From the NCBI GenBank assembly GCA_949318235.1, contig OX439133.1, positions 10,052,847-10,116,846 on the forward strand: a stretch of 64,000 nucleotides of DNA. Reading direction: 5' to 3'. The stretch's first letter is position 1. Every line of letters begins with the position of its first letter. The notes under the pieces are model-generated. The model saw only the letters and a program-made list of their open reading frames with translations, had not been told where the DNA came from and ran no database searches. Of the stretch, positions 21,956 through 33,121 are shown piece after piece. The translations under genes and the position numbers were made by a program. This DNA comes from Ecdyonurus torrentis. Lineage: Eukaryota > Arthropoda > Insecta > Ephemeroptera > Heptageniidae.

Positions 21956-22052
21956 GTTTTTCCCCATAAGCGTACTGTTAAATTAGGGGACCCTTAGCTT
22001 TCCCCGCGTCTCCCCGCGCGCTAAATCGATAAGCTCTATTAAATATATTGAA
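21794..22052. repeat. Family K repeat, copy 1
   Basis: It contains ATGGAGGTTATCGGTTT, CTCCGGAATCGGTGAGG, a long A run, CCCCATAAGCGTACTGTTAA and the GC-rich CTTTCCCCGCGTCTCCCCGC. Further copies, some reversed, lie at 23957-24158, 41116-41671 (interrupted) and 57695-57930. A fragment is at about 9186-9210. Confidence 0.65.
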
Positions 22053-22261
22053 TGGCCCTCCTCAATTTCCTCACTCAATATTTTTATTTAAAATATTTAT
22101 ATATATTAAGAAAAATAAATTATTCGTAATCAAATTAGGCAATAAGAAGAAAAAAATCACAATATCAAAGAGACAAAAAAAATAAATATTACAATATAAA
22201 GTTTAATTCTTTAAAAAATTATTCTTTTTAACTTTTTTTTTTTTTTTTTAATTATTTTTTT

Positions 22262-22425
22262 AGCATACTTGAAAGCCTAATTCAACCTGTTAAAAATATC
22301 AATGTTCTCAAAGTATTTTTGAACTGGCAAAATGTTTTATTTTCCCATACCGTCCCATGTTATTATATAGTACTCACATATATATGGCATTGACTTTTAT
22401 TTGAATGCAAATATAGTAATCCCCT
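22262..22425 (-). repeat. Family D half copy, reversed
   Basis: AGCATACTTGAAAGCCTAAT, ATATCAATGTTCTCAAAGTA and ATGGCATTGACTTTTATTTG match the complement of the left half of family D. Confidence 0.55.
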
Positions 22426-22698
22426 TATAAGAAGCTTCAATGAAAAATAAAGGCTATTATACAAAAACCTTAAAAAAATGTCATTTTTACTTTCACTTTA
22501 TAAATCTAATAAGTGTTACTAAAAAATCAAATAACATGATTGCATCAATTATTATTGACATATATCTTAAGTAAGATATATTTTGATACATATTATAGGT
22601 GACTTATATACTTCCTGACAAACATCCTGATTTCTTGATACGAGATACGTCAGGTTTAAATACGTAACCACACCTTGTATCTTAAGTCACTCTACATT

Positions 22699-25059
22699 AT
22701 GATGTTAATAAGACAAGTTGTGATTTTTTTGTGTCTTTTTGTGTCAGTTTTTACTGAGAGAAAATTTGATGAAGTTGTTGAACCTGGGAATAGAATATTA
22801 TCACAGCAGGTATTTATGTTTTTCAATTATCTATTTTATATATGAGTTTACATTACAAATATACAATATATTATATGAATTTTCACGTATATATTAAAGA
22901 CGTAGAACACCTTGAACAAAAATCTTGCCTAATATCCTAACATGCCCAAATATCAACATTATTTTGGCCGGAGTCATTGATTTCTAATTTATTTTCCATT
23001 TACAAAATGTCAGTTGCGGGCTTACTACGTCACAGCTCGCCTGTTTCAGCGCGCGTGGACCAGGCGAGCTGTGACGTAGTAAACCCGCAACTGACATTTT
23101 GTAAATGGAAAATAAATTAGAAATCAATGACTCCGGCCAAAATAATGTTGATATTTGGGTATGTTAGGATATTAGGCAAGTTTTTTGTTCAAGGTGTTCT
23201 ACGCCTTTAAATATGTATATTATTAAGAAGAAAAAAATTTAATGCTTCTTATATAAAAAGTTTTTTTTTTTTTTTTTTTCGCCCTATATTTGTTATTTTT
23301 ATTTACATAATAACAGAACGCACGTAAAAATGTTCCTTAATTGCGTCATCAAAATATTTCTGTTTTAAATACAGTAATTTACTAAAAAAATATATATTAT
23401 AATAATAATATGTAAGGGGTTTTCAGTGTAGCCTCGGAATGGCACTGCTATAGCAAATGGTGTTATACGCTGCATTAAAGCGCACTTTTGATTGGTGTAA
23501 CCTGTAACGTTATCATCGCTAACCAGCATTGTAAAATATGCGTTTATCTTTTTATTGTAAATAAATCCTAAAATTAAGAAGAAAAAATTGCACATTTAAA
23601 AAGTATACAATTTTTTATTTACAAAACTATAAAATATATTTTTTTACAAATTTAAAAAATTAATTCAGGTAATTATATAAAAATGAATATTTTTAATATC
23701 ATAAATCATAATGATTTACTATACGAAACTGCCTTGTTAGAAGGAGCAGTCGAATTTCATTGTCTTTTCTCGTAAATTCATACAATAATTAAATATTGTA
23801 TACAGTATATTATTATATTATTTATATATTTATTTCAATACTCTAAAAAATGTAAAATAATAATAATGATAAAAATAGAAATTTAATTAAAAATTGAGCT
23901 TATATTGCTCTCAGAATGTAATAAAATAAAAATAAAGATGTAATTCTGACTGAATATTATTGGTTTAGCGCGCGGGGAGTCGCGGGGAAAGCTAAAGATC
24001 CCCTAATTTAACATTACTAATGGGGGAAAACTTTTTTTTTTTTTTTTTTTTTGCGATTTTTGGGAGAACTACTCCACCGATTAAATGAGATATACGTTTA
24101 CGTATTTGAAGCCATAGACATTTTTTAAGAATTTTTTAAACCAATAACCTCCATTCCAAGCATTGTTTTTCCCATACAGCTGACTTGAAATTCAGGAATA
24201 TATATAATTTTTTTGAAATTTATCTTTAATAGTTATCGATATTTTTTGTTATATTTTCAGCCAGATGTAGAAACATTTGATCCTCAGCAACCACCACAAA
24301 CTTTAGTCAACGAGAAATCTGAGATTGCTGAAAAAACAGGTAAATTTTATAATTTCCTTTGTACCCATCAATAGGAATAATATTTTAAATTTATATTAAC
24401 TCGAAAAAAAAGTGTTAAAAGTAGAAATACCAGTAACCAGTAGCCAGTGTTAAAATTAACATATTTTAGGGCAGAAAAAAATAATGCCTAAAATATATTA
24501 CAAGAATAATTATAGTAACTTTTTATATATTTTCCAGAACGTCGCAACGTCTTTTTCCCTCCTGGACCTCTACACCCAGGACCTCCACACCCTGGACATC
24601 CAGGTCCCGGATATCCTGGTCCTGGTGCACCTCCAGGTTTACCTTCCTCAGGATGGTTATCATTAACCTTAGAATTGACCCCAGGGTCACGACTCACGGT
24701 ACGACCTGGCGAGTCTGCCAGATTAAACTATGAACTTATTAACCTGAGAGATACACCTCAAGCAGTTGGATTTAGTGCAGTTGATACCCTAGGACTTATC
24801 CGTGCAGTGCTGCCACCTAGGTGAGATATCTTACATGCCTATATAGCCAAAACAAAATCACAGATTTTTACAGCCCTTTTATTAAACAATTTTCCCTAGA
24901 TAAACACCAAAATTTTATAGGTGATCAGTGATCAGTGATCATTGTGATCAATGTAATATTGAAGTTATTATGTATTAAATTTGATTTTTATAACTTGATT
25001 ATAATCTGAAAAAGGGGGTGCTTCCGGTTGAAATAACTTCTCATCTTGTTTTGCATCGT

Positions 25060-25121
<62 letters not shown>

Positions 25122-27797
25122 CAGTAGGTACAAGAGTAATTAGAAAATTAAGGCAGTATTGATCATGAATCATGACTCAGCATGGCTCATGGTTTTAAGG
25201 AGAGAAGTGCGTTCATAATTTAGGCTTCGTGAGTAAAAGGGTTGCCTACATTTGCAAGCGGCGTTCCGTAATGACGATGCCCAATCAAAATAATTCTTTC
25301 TGCAGCGCAGTATAAAAATAATATGTCTAATATTTTAATAATATATTTAATTTATTTATAATATATAGAATTTTAAAATTGATGTTTTCGTGTTTCAGAG
25401 TTCTAGTACCACCACGAGGGGTATCTCGAGTTACAGTCGAGTTATATCCTACCCGTGATGGTGCAGAGGGTTTGGTGAACACGGTGACCTTGATAGGTCA
25501 AAGTTCAGAAAGTGGTCCTATATCTAGAGCTGCTCTCATTAGAATCACCAATGAAAAGGTTAGTTATATTTTTCTTGGTAGCAATGAGGAAGACGAAAAT
25601 AAAAATTAGAGGATAATTTTATTTTATATTCTGTCCTGATTCGATAGATATGTGAAATTCTAATTTTATAATTATTTGTATGTATATTTTTAATTCATTT
25701 TTAAGAATCAAATTTGTAATATAAGCATCTATCTACAACCCTTTCAAACTTTGTCATCTCATTACATTAGATTTTTGTATCCTGCGTAAGATATTAGTAT
25801 TAATGTTTTAAAATATTTTAAATATAAAAAATAAATATAAAATTATTTTTTAAATAAGAAAAAAATTAAATATTTAAAATTTAATATCTAATTTATAGTA
25901 AGTTTAATTTATAAAAATTATTATTAATCATAAATATGCAATATAAAAAAATAAAAACCTAATTTATAAAACTTTGCTATTTCAAAGCATTGAGTTTAAA
26001 TAATCTACAATATTATTATATATAAGTATGTATATGCCGTAAATATTAAATCTAAAACATCCATATTTAAGTAACATTAATTTATAATAAATTAATTTAC
26101 AAAAAAAATAATGCACAGTTAAAAACAATTGCATATGGCTTATACTGAGATCTTGAGATCTGCTATACTAAAAGTACAATTTAATTGCTAACAGTATGGT
26201 ATATTATAATTGTATTAGTTATCGGCAGGCTGCAGTTATCAGCAGTTGCATTTTTTAAGTACTTTCAATTAATTTTAGGGGTTTGAAATTTTAGCACAAA
26301 AGAGATTCTTAAGCAATCATTTCTATTTAAAATTTTCAAAACTCTTAAATGAGTGGAACGTTATTAATGCTGTTCATAAACCCTGTTCTCTTGCACCAAA
26401 AATTGCGTATTCCATTTGAATTTCCAAAGTTGATCGTCATTTTAAGAGCAGATAACAGGGTTTACGAACAACATTATTATAAAAAAGTAGCAAACACAAC
26501 TGCCAATAATTACGGCAAGCATGTTGATAACTAGTGCAATTACTATACATGAAATGCAGCATAAATTGCGTATAATTTGACAGGAGGATCACGATAGTTG
26601 GGCACCTCACTGCAGTTTCTCCGTACCTTGGGGACAGTGCCGTGACACCAAGACTCTCACCGCATGTGGAGCTGCGGGCTGGAATGCAGAGGTCACTGTT
26701 ACTGATGATCTATCAGGTATGCAATAAGGAAGACTGTGAAAGTATTAAGGAGGTACTTTTATTGCATATTTTAAAAGAGGACATCGTTCTGAATCCATTG
26801 ATAAACAATTTTCTAGTTTTTGAGATTATTACAAGTATTTTTAATTAATTTTTAAAAATCAAGAAATGACGTCACGTCCGGTAACTTTTTTCTATGCCCA
26901 CAGCCTACATGCATAAAAGTTACCGACTTATCGACTGTGACGTTATCTATATTTTAAAAAATCATTTAACAATTAATGTGCTAAACATAGTAATTCGTGT
27001 ATCAGTAAATTAAAACGTTCTCTTGTAGATTTTTTTTTTTTTTTTTTTTGGCTACTACATTTTTGTGCGAATCAGTTATCATTTGTCTTATACACAGTAA
27101 AAAATTAACATTTAATAAGACTAAAAAAACAAAAAAACAAAAACTTTATTTATGCCCCCACCCCCCAAAAAATAAGTTACAAGAAATTAACTTTCAGTCC
27201 CCATAACTGAAATTAGAAAACGTACCAATTTCAATCAGCCAATGCTAATGTTAGCTTTTCAATAATAATATTAGTTTTTAAGAAAACAAATGAGAAATAT
27301 ATCGTCCATCACAGTACCGCACGGAAAAAAAAAATAATAAAAAAAACTTTCACAAATATTATACTGAATTGCAACACTAAAAGTAAAGTTATTCATTTCA
27401 TTTCAGTACATTAAAGCTTATACATTTATATTTAATATTTGTTTTCTTATATTTTTCAAGGTATATTACGCGTTGAGTCCTCACATCCAGGTAATTTACT
27501 GCCCTCTAAGTACACGGCAGGTACTCGTGCACCTGTCACATTGTTGATGGCTGCGTCGTGTTGTCAAGAATCAATGCAGATCAGAGTCTGGGACGCTATG
27601 GGTAACTCCAGGACTTGTGATGCGTATGTATATGGTGAGTAACATAATTATCATAATTAAAGGAATAGACCAGAGAAAAACATATAAGCATTTATATCAC
27701 AAAACACGTGATGGGACTTACTCGTACATTAAATAACTTTAGTTTAACTCACTCAAAACCCAACTAAAGCCCCGTAGCAGTGATCCGAAATTTCAAT

Positions 27798-27880
<83 letters not shown>

Positions 27881-28542
27881 TTATTATTAATCCACATACA
27901 GCAAAGCCAATTACATGTGAAATACATTCAAGTTACATGTTACTATATTATTATGCAACCCTCACAACATTTTCATACTAATTTTTGCATGTTTCTAACG
28001 TCATAAACATGAATTTTCACGCAAATTGCATACTTTACAGTATTTTCATGCTCTCTCGTGGGGCTACCTTAACATTCTGGTAAAAATTGTTATCCGTTTT
28101 GAAGACCCCATTTCGTGTTTATTCATACAAGAGCGCATGTTGTTTTATGGGGTCTATGGCTTTAAACGATTTTAATAATTCGTTAATGTCATAGACCACA
28201 TGAAAAAACTTTTGCTTTCTAATGATTAAACACAAAATTAGATCTCCAAAGCTGATGACAATTTTTACCAGAAAATAAAAAAGTGGTCGCTCGAGAGCGC
28301 GTGGAAATACTGTAAAGTATGCAATTTGCGTAAAAAAAAAAAAATAAAAAAAAAAACTGTTGCTGAAGTCAGAAACAGACAAAAATTAGTATAAAATTGT
28401 TTGCGGGCTATTTAAATTGAAAATTTCTGTTCACTGCTACGGCGCTACAATTAGGTTTTGAGACAAACTAATGTTATTTACGTAAGTCACATCCAGTGTT
28501 TTGTGATATATAAAAAAAGTATGTTTTTTTCTGGTTTATTTC

Positions 28543-28633
<91 letters not shown>

Positions 28634-29137
28634 TATTAAATAAAAATCTATTCCATCACTACACTTAAATATTTAATATATTTTTATTTTCAAGCAGGAA
28701 TTCATATTTTTCGGAATTTGACTAAAAGTTACAAAGAAAAAAAAATGAAATTTTCCCCAGGGCTAGACATTTAATTATGATTTTTTGAAGTTTTAGTTCC
28801 ATAACAGCCCATGTTTATAAAAAAAAAACTTTTATCTGATGGTAAAACAGCTTCTGAAAACTTTAATTATAATTTAAAAATTATCATAGGTTACTATTAA
28901 GTTTCAAATGGCATTATAAAGTTGTAAAATTTAATCTTTTAGATTTTGAGATATACGCCATCTAATCACAGCTTACATGTTACAGGTTTGACTCCCGCCG
29001 AGATCGCTGCCATATGTCTTGGTGTCTTATTATTGATAGCTCTCATAATATTGATTGTTCTGGCATGCTTACTATGTAGAAGAAGAAGATCTGAGAAACT
29101 AAGTCGTAGAGAATTACCAAGGCATGGAGATCGATAA
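22699..29137 (+). CDS. Single-pass membrane protein with Pro/Gly stalk and hemicentin/VWA7-like Ig-fold region
   Basis: Seven exons: 22699-22809, 24261-24339, 24538-24820, 25399-25558, 26584-26716, 27461-27634 and 28986-29137. All are GT-AG with agreeing phases, giving 363 residues. Residues 1-19 form a signal peptide. Residues 71-99 are a proline/glycine stalk (PPGPLHPGPPHPGHPGPG). Residues from about 105 to 215 look like a beta-sandwich (LTVRPGESARLNYELINL, PPRGVSRVTVELYP). Residues 217-313 carry cysteines including an adjacent pair (MAASCCQESMQIRVWDAMGN). One membrane helix follows at about 319-343 (AAICLGVLLLIALIILIVLA), then a basic tail of about 20 residues. The PGES, SCC and D-x-x-GN patterns resemble the C-terminal part of VWA7- and hemicentin-like proteins, but no VWA domain is encoded. 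It is probably a type I cell-surface protein of unknown partner. AATAAA lies at 29175-29180. Of the two adjacent start codons the first is given. Confidence 0.75.
22894..23210. mobile_element. TTAA-flanked palindromic element, family C, copy 3
   Basis: It lies in intron 1 of the plus-strand membrane protein gene. The ends TTAAAGACGTAGAACACCTT and AAGGTGTTCTACGCCTTTAA pair, and the arms match almost base for base over about 140 bases. This copy reads TGACGTAG where other copies have TGACGTCA. Confidence 0.85.
23957..24158. repeat. Family K repeat, copy 2 (reversed)
   Basis: GCGCGCGGGGAGTCGCGGGG and AAGCTAAAGATCCCCTAATTT are the complement of the right part of copy 1 at 21794-22052. It lies in intron 1 of the membrane protein gene. 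Confidence 0.65.
25061..25121. repeat. Poly(T) tract of about 60
   Basis: An unusually long uninterrupted T run in intron 3 of the membrane protein gene. Confidence 0.9.
25602..26365. other. Intron 4 sequence with M-family fragments
   Basis: AT-rich. The start (about 25605-25690) resembles the end block of repeat family M seen at 33300-33560 and 53863-54185. Nothing else recognised. Confidence 0.4.
26371..26471. mobile_element. Short palindromic MITE, family L, copy 3
   Basis: TGTTCATAAACCCTGTTCTC at the left pairs with AACAGGGTTTACGAACAAC at the right. Located in intron 4 of the membrane protein gene. Confidence 0.7.
26745..26990. repeat. Family M palindromic repeat
   Basis: It has a central inverted pair: AATGACGTCACGTCCGGTAA with TTTTTTCTATGCCCACAG, answered by CATGCATAAAAGTTACCGAC and TGTGACGTTATC. 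Related copies are at 33300-33560 and 53863-54185, with a partial at about 47725-47895. Confidence 0.55.
27657..28165. mobile_element. Family H palindromic element with internal (ATTT)n expansion
   Basis: The ends are TTAAAGGAATAGACCAGAGA and GGGGTCTATGGCTTTAA. The body matches copies at 32025-32353 and 43026-43374, but about 150 extra bases, mainly an (ATTT)n array at 27800-27882, sit in the middle. It lies in the last intron of the membrane protein gene. Confidence 0.7.
28183..28540. mobile_element. Family H element, second copy in tandem with the first
   Basis: It begins TTAATGTCATAGACCACATG in the opposite orientation to the neighbouring copy and runs to TCTGGTTTATTTCT, where a (GA)n array replaces the normal end. 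The two copies back to back could form a large hairpin. Confidence 0.65.
28543..28628. repeat. (GA)n microsatellite
   Basis: About 43 uninterrupted GA units at the decayed end of a family H element. The arginine/glutamate open frame is an artefact. Confidence 0.95.
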
Positions 29138-29445
29138 AGCAATTTTTTAATGTTATTTTATTTTGTAATGTATTAATAAATATCTCATTTAAAATTGATT
29201 ATTAAAATTTAGTTATCCCTTTAGTTTCATTATTTTAATAATTTTTAACTGCCTATTATATACCATGTCAACTTTTTTTCTTGGCGTAATTTCAAAAGTA
29301 GTATACCATATAGTACCGAGGTTAATAAGATTGGATTAACCAGTCAACCACCCTAATAAAGATACTATTTAATGGATATAATAGAAAAATAAGCATCTCA
29401 CATATACGTATGTTTATATACTTAATTTGTAAAAAAAATATACAA

Positions 29446-29491
<46 letters not shown>

Positions 29492-29719
29492 ATGATTAGG
29501 CTTTTTTTTTTTTTTTATTTTTTTTTTTTTTTGTATTTAAGTGCAACAAGTTGCATAATTTTTTTCCAGGCGTTGTAAACGTTCGCTTATAAAACTTCAC
29601 AACTTACAATTTTAATTGTTATAATGTATTTATGATAACGATTTTCCCAAAACCTTTACAGTCCCAGACTCGTAAATTTAAAAAAAAAATCCCGTAAATT
29701 TTAACCTCGTTTTTGTGCG
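29138..29719. other. 3' flank of the membrane protein gene
   Basis: After the poly(A) signal the sequence contains a (TA)n run at about 29450-29487, T runs at 29502-29532, and a short block at about 29650-29735 (GTGCGGCTCTCACAC) shared in inverted form with 33140-33215 and 40770-40850. No gene seen. Confidence 0.45.
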
Positions 29720-30400
29720 GCTCTCACACAACAAAAACCATCCAAAAAGTCCATGGATGAGAAAATAAGACAATACAATATCAAATTTGATGTCCATTGC
29801 CGTTGATGACCACACCATTACTTAAAATCATATTTTGTATGCAATGACTTTAAACGCTCGGATGTGGACAAAAATGAAGAGCGTAAAATACCAGATAGGC
29901 TGCCGTCCCATGTGTAAGTGACTGCTCCCTCGGTCAATAAGTTACATTTGGTATGTCGTAAGAAATGACGGATCTCAGTTTAGACCTGCTTGATAAGTGG
30001 GTGATCTAATGTGAACCAGATCTGATCCATACGATGGAACTTGAGGAAGATAGCAGAGTTTGAAAAGATAAATTCTCCTAGAGCAAGGAATTCGATTTGG
30101 ACCTCCATTCAAGTCGTTGTTGTGTGAAGCGAAGTTTAGCTGGGTGAAAATCCAAGTTGTAAATGTTGGTTTCATCATTACAGGGATCATGAAAAACTCT
30201 GTGTGGATGTGATTTAATGAAATACGGAGCAGAGCGTATATTCCGGTCACTTGTGGTGTGTACGAAATGTGGCCACATGCCCGCACTTGGATGGTGATGG
30301 AAGCAGAGCTGCGGAGTAGCTGACAGGCCGCGCGTATGTAGGCGTCTTAGAGAGCGTTTCTGGTTGTCCTGCAATTTTTTTTTTGTCTGTTAACAGCTCG
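29720..30400. other. GC-richer island of unknown origin
   Basis: About 680 bases with clearly higher GC than either flank. Minus-strand open frames of 98 and 103 residues overlap in different frames, and neither has splice signals or motifs I recognise. It may be a decayed retroposon, a pseudogene or a non-coding RNA. Confidence 0.35.
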
Positions 30401-30532
30401 GGAAAGAACATAAAACCTGTAATACAAATTTTGTCTACGATATGATGTTTATATAATTATCATGCGTTTAAATAATTACAATTACTCAATTGTATTACAT
30501 TTGATTATAATAAATATGAAGACAAGAAATTA

Positions 30533-30895
30533 TCTACTGCGGGATTTGACTAAAAAGTTATGGGGGGGAGGGGGGGGGGGGGAGAAAATTTGTGTTGTGA
30601 TAGTGGTACATTAGGATAAAAGGTATATTCAAAAATATAAAAAAATTGGAAGTAATTTTATAAGACTTTTTTTGTATTATATAAATATAAGATTTTCTAT
30701 TATATTATAAGATTAATATTTTGTAAATATTAGTCACATAAGAGCCCATACCAGGTAAAGTTTAATAATTATTTTCTCTTTTTTGATGGTCGCAAATTTT
30801 CAAAAAATTTGTAATAATACCTGTTACCATCTATTTTTAAATATGGCTTTAAAAGTTTCGTAGTTTTCTTTTTAGATTTTGAGATACTGTCTAAA
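30533..30895 (+). repeat. Family J repeat, copy 1
   Basis: It starts CTACTGCGGGATTTGACTAA, contains a G run and CATAAGAGCCCATACCAGG, and ends in TTTTTAGATTTTGAGATAC. A copy lies at 31548-31800 in the same orientation and a related one at 28690-28965. Confidence 0.6.
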
Positions 30896-31547
30896 TACAA
30901 CTTAACTTAAAAAAATAGATAAAATAAAAAAAAATTAATCGTTTATGACGTAATATTACACGATTACAAGTTTTATATTATGTAATCTCTGCACGTTTTC
31001 GCTAATTTACTCGAAATAAGCTATCAATTAAGTTTAAAACATGTGCATTTGAATGATTTTTGTCTTACTTTTGAAATGAAATTGTGATACCAACAATTTT
31101 TTCGGCTTATTGTAGAGATAACTTTATTAAATTTTCTATTTTAAATGGTAATCATGAATTATGTTATTTCAATAATAAATAATACATACATAGTACAATA
31201 TTATTTCCTCAATAAATTTAAAAATTTTATAACAATTTAAATAACTTTAATTTATAAAATTTATATTATAAAAACAAAATTAATAGTTTTTAATATAATA
31301 AATATTTAATATTATTTTATTTAATTCTAATATATGTATTTAAAAACTTGATCATTTTTTTAATTTACTAAATTATATTTATATATTAAATATCCTTGCA
31401 TGGAAGTTTATGTAACGAAATATAGCTAATTTAACTAAAATATTGTAACCTTTTCCTTTTATAAGTTATTAAGTGAAAGAAGAAATGAAAGTGAAAGAAT
31501 TAAACTAATCATGATAACAACAAATTGGCTTAAGGCGGGAAATCAGC

Positions 31548-31800
31548 TACTGCGGGATTTGACTAAATAACTTAAAAAATGTAAAAATTCTGGGGGGGTC
31601 ACCATGCTAGATTTTGAATTACGATTTATTGAAGTTTTATTCCTATAAGAGCCCATGTTAATTTCAATAATTAATTTCTCTCTTATCTGATGGTCACGGG
31701 TGCTGAAATGTTATCAAGGGTAGCTGTTACCATTAACTTTAAGATGGCATCAAAAAATTAGGAACTTTTCTTTTTAGATTTCGAGATACAAGCGTACTAA
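31548..31800 (+). repeat. Family J repeat, copy 2
   Basis: It shares CTACTGCGGGATTTGACTAA, AAGAGCCCATGTTAATTT, CTCTTATCTGATGGTCACGG and TTTTTAGATTTCGAGATAC with copy 1 and with 28690-28965. Confidence 0.65.
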
Positions 31801-32024
31801 AGAGAACCCTTAAATATTTACTTTGACAAGAAGCAATTTTCCTTCGACATTATTTATTTTCTATAACAGAACTAACTTACTTTATGTATTGGTATGATTG
31901 TTAAATGAGAAACAAATAATTTAAATTATTAAAGAAGCACTTTTTTTTATTATTATTGTTTGTTACTTTAGGTTAGTGCAGTTTTCAACGCCTGCTAAAA
32001 TAAAATATATGCAATCTGCTGCAC

Positions 32025-32353
32025 TTAAAGTCATAGACCACATAAAACAACACGTGCTTTTTAAATGGGATCTTCAAAACTGATGACAATTTTTACCAGA
32101 ATGTTAATGTAGTCCCACGAGAGAACATTAAAAAACTGTAAAGTATGCAATTTGCGTAAAAATTCATGTTTATGACGTCAGAAACATGCAAAAATTAGTA
32201 TGAAAATGTTGTGCGGGTTGCATAAATAGAATTTTCTGATCACTGCTACGGGGCTACAGTTGGGTTTTGAGACAAACTAAAGTAATTTAAGTAAATCCCA
32301 TCAAGTGTTTTCTGATATAAATGCTTATGCTTTTCTCCGGTCTATTCCTTTAA
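32025..32353. mobile_element. TTAA-flanked family H element, clean copy
   Basis: It begins TTAAAGTCATAGACCACATA and ends CCGGTCTATTCCTTTAA. The interior carries TTATGACGTCAGAAACATGC. It lies between the membrane protein gene and the 3' end of NICN1. Confidence 0.75.
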
Positions 32354-32675
32354 ATACACAAACAGTTGCCTAACCAATAGGCGCTTTTCTTGGTGCATTC
32401 ATAATTATATAAAAGATTTATAATGCAACAATTTTTTTACCCTTTTAATTTTAATATTGAATGGCAATAAATAAAACAGGATCAGTAGTAAAATTACAAA
32501 GAAATGCAGTTTTCATAGTTTTTCTTACAAAGTTCTATACTAATGTTACATTCTGTAGAATTAGTTTTTTCAAATATTTCTACAGTACTACATATACAGT
32601 TAGAATTAAAGTAGCAACAATCCCTGCACTTCATAGCCGACAAGACCCTGTTAAAATAAAAATGTTAATATTAGT

Positions 32676-32681
32676 TTTATT
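32676..32681 (-). promoter_or_regulatory. NICN1: Poly(A) signal of NICN1
   Basis: AATAAA on the minus strand about 20 bases after the stop codon at 32700. It supports 32700-32813 as the terminal exon. Confidence 0.6.
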
Positions 32682-32699
32682 TATCAACTTGATCGATAA

Positions 32700-33069
32700 T
32701 TATAAATCAATACATACAACAAAATCTTTAGGAGGTGGTCCTTCACGTTCTGGTAGGTTTGTTTTCTTGAGTGCTGTAGATGTACGTTCTTTCAGAGCTG
32801 AGATTGCAGACTCCTGAAAATTATAATTAAAAATATTAATAAGAATATCCTCTTCAGTTCCAATATACAATGAGTTGTACATCAAAAAAAAGTGACAAAC
32901 AATCATCGAAAAAAATAGAAAAAAATAGAGATAAAAATATGAAAATTGTGCCAGAAAAAAGCCAGTAAAATTTCGCCTTTTTTTATTTTTTTTATTATTA
33001 TTATTTTTTTTTTTTGAGCTATTTTTATGTTATTTGAGCAATGTAGAGTGGGTAGGGGGTCCATTAAGG

Positions 33070-33121
<52 letters not shown>

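Noticed and set aside
24488..24697. Glycine-rich collagen-like open frame on the minus strand
   Set aside because: It is the antisense of the proline-rich exon 3 of the plus-strand membrane protein gene.
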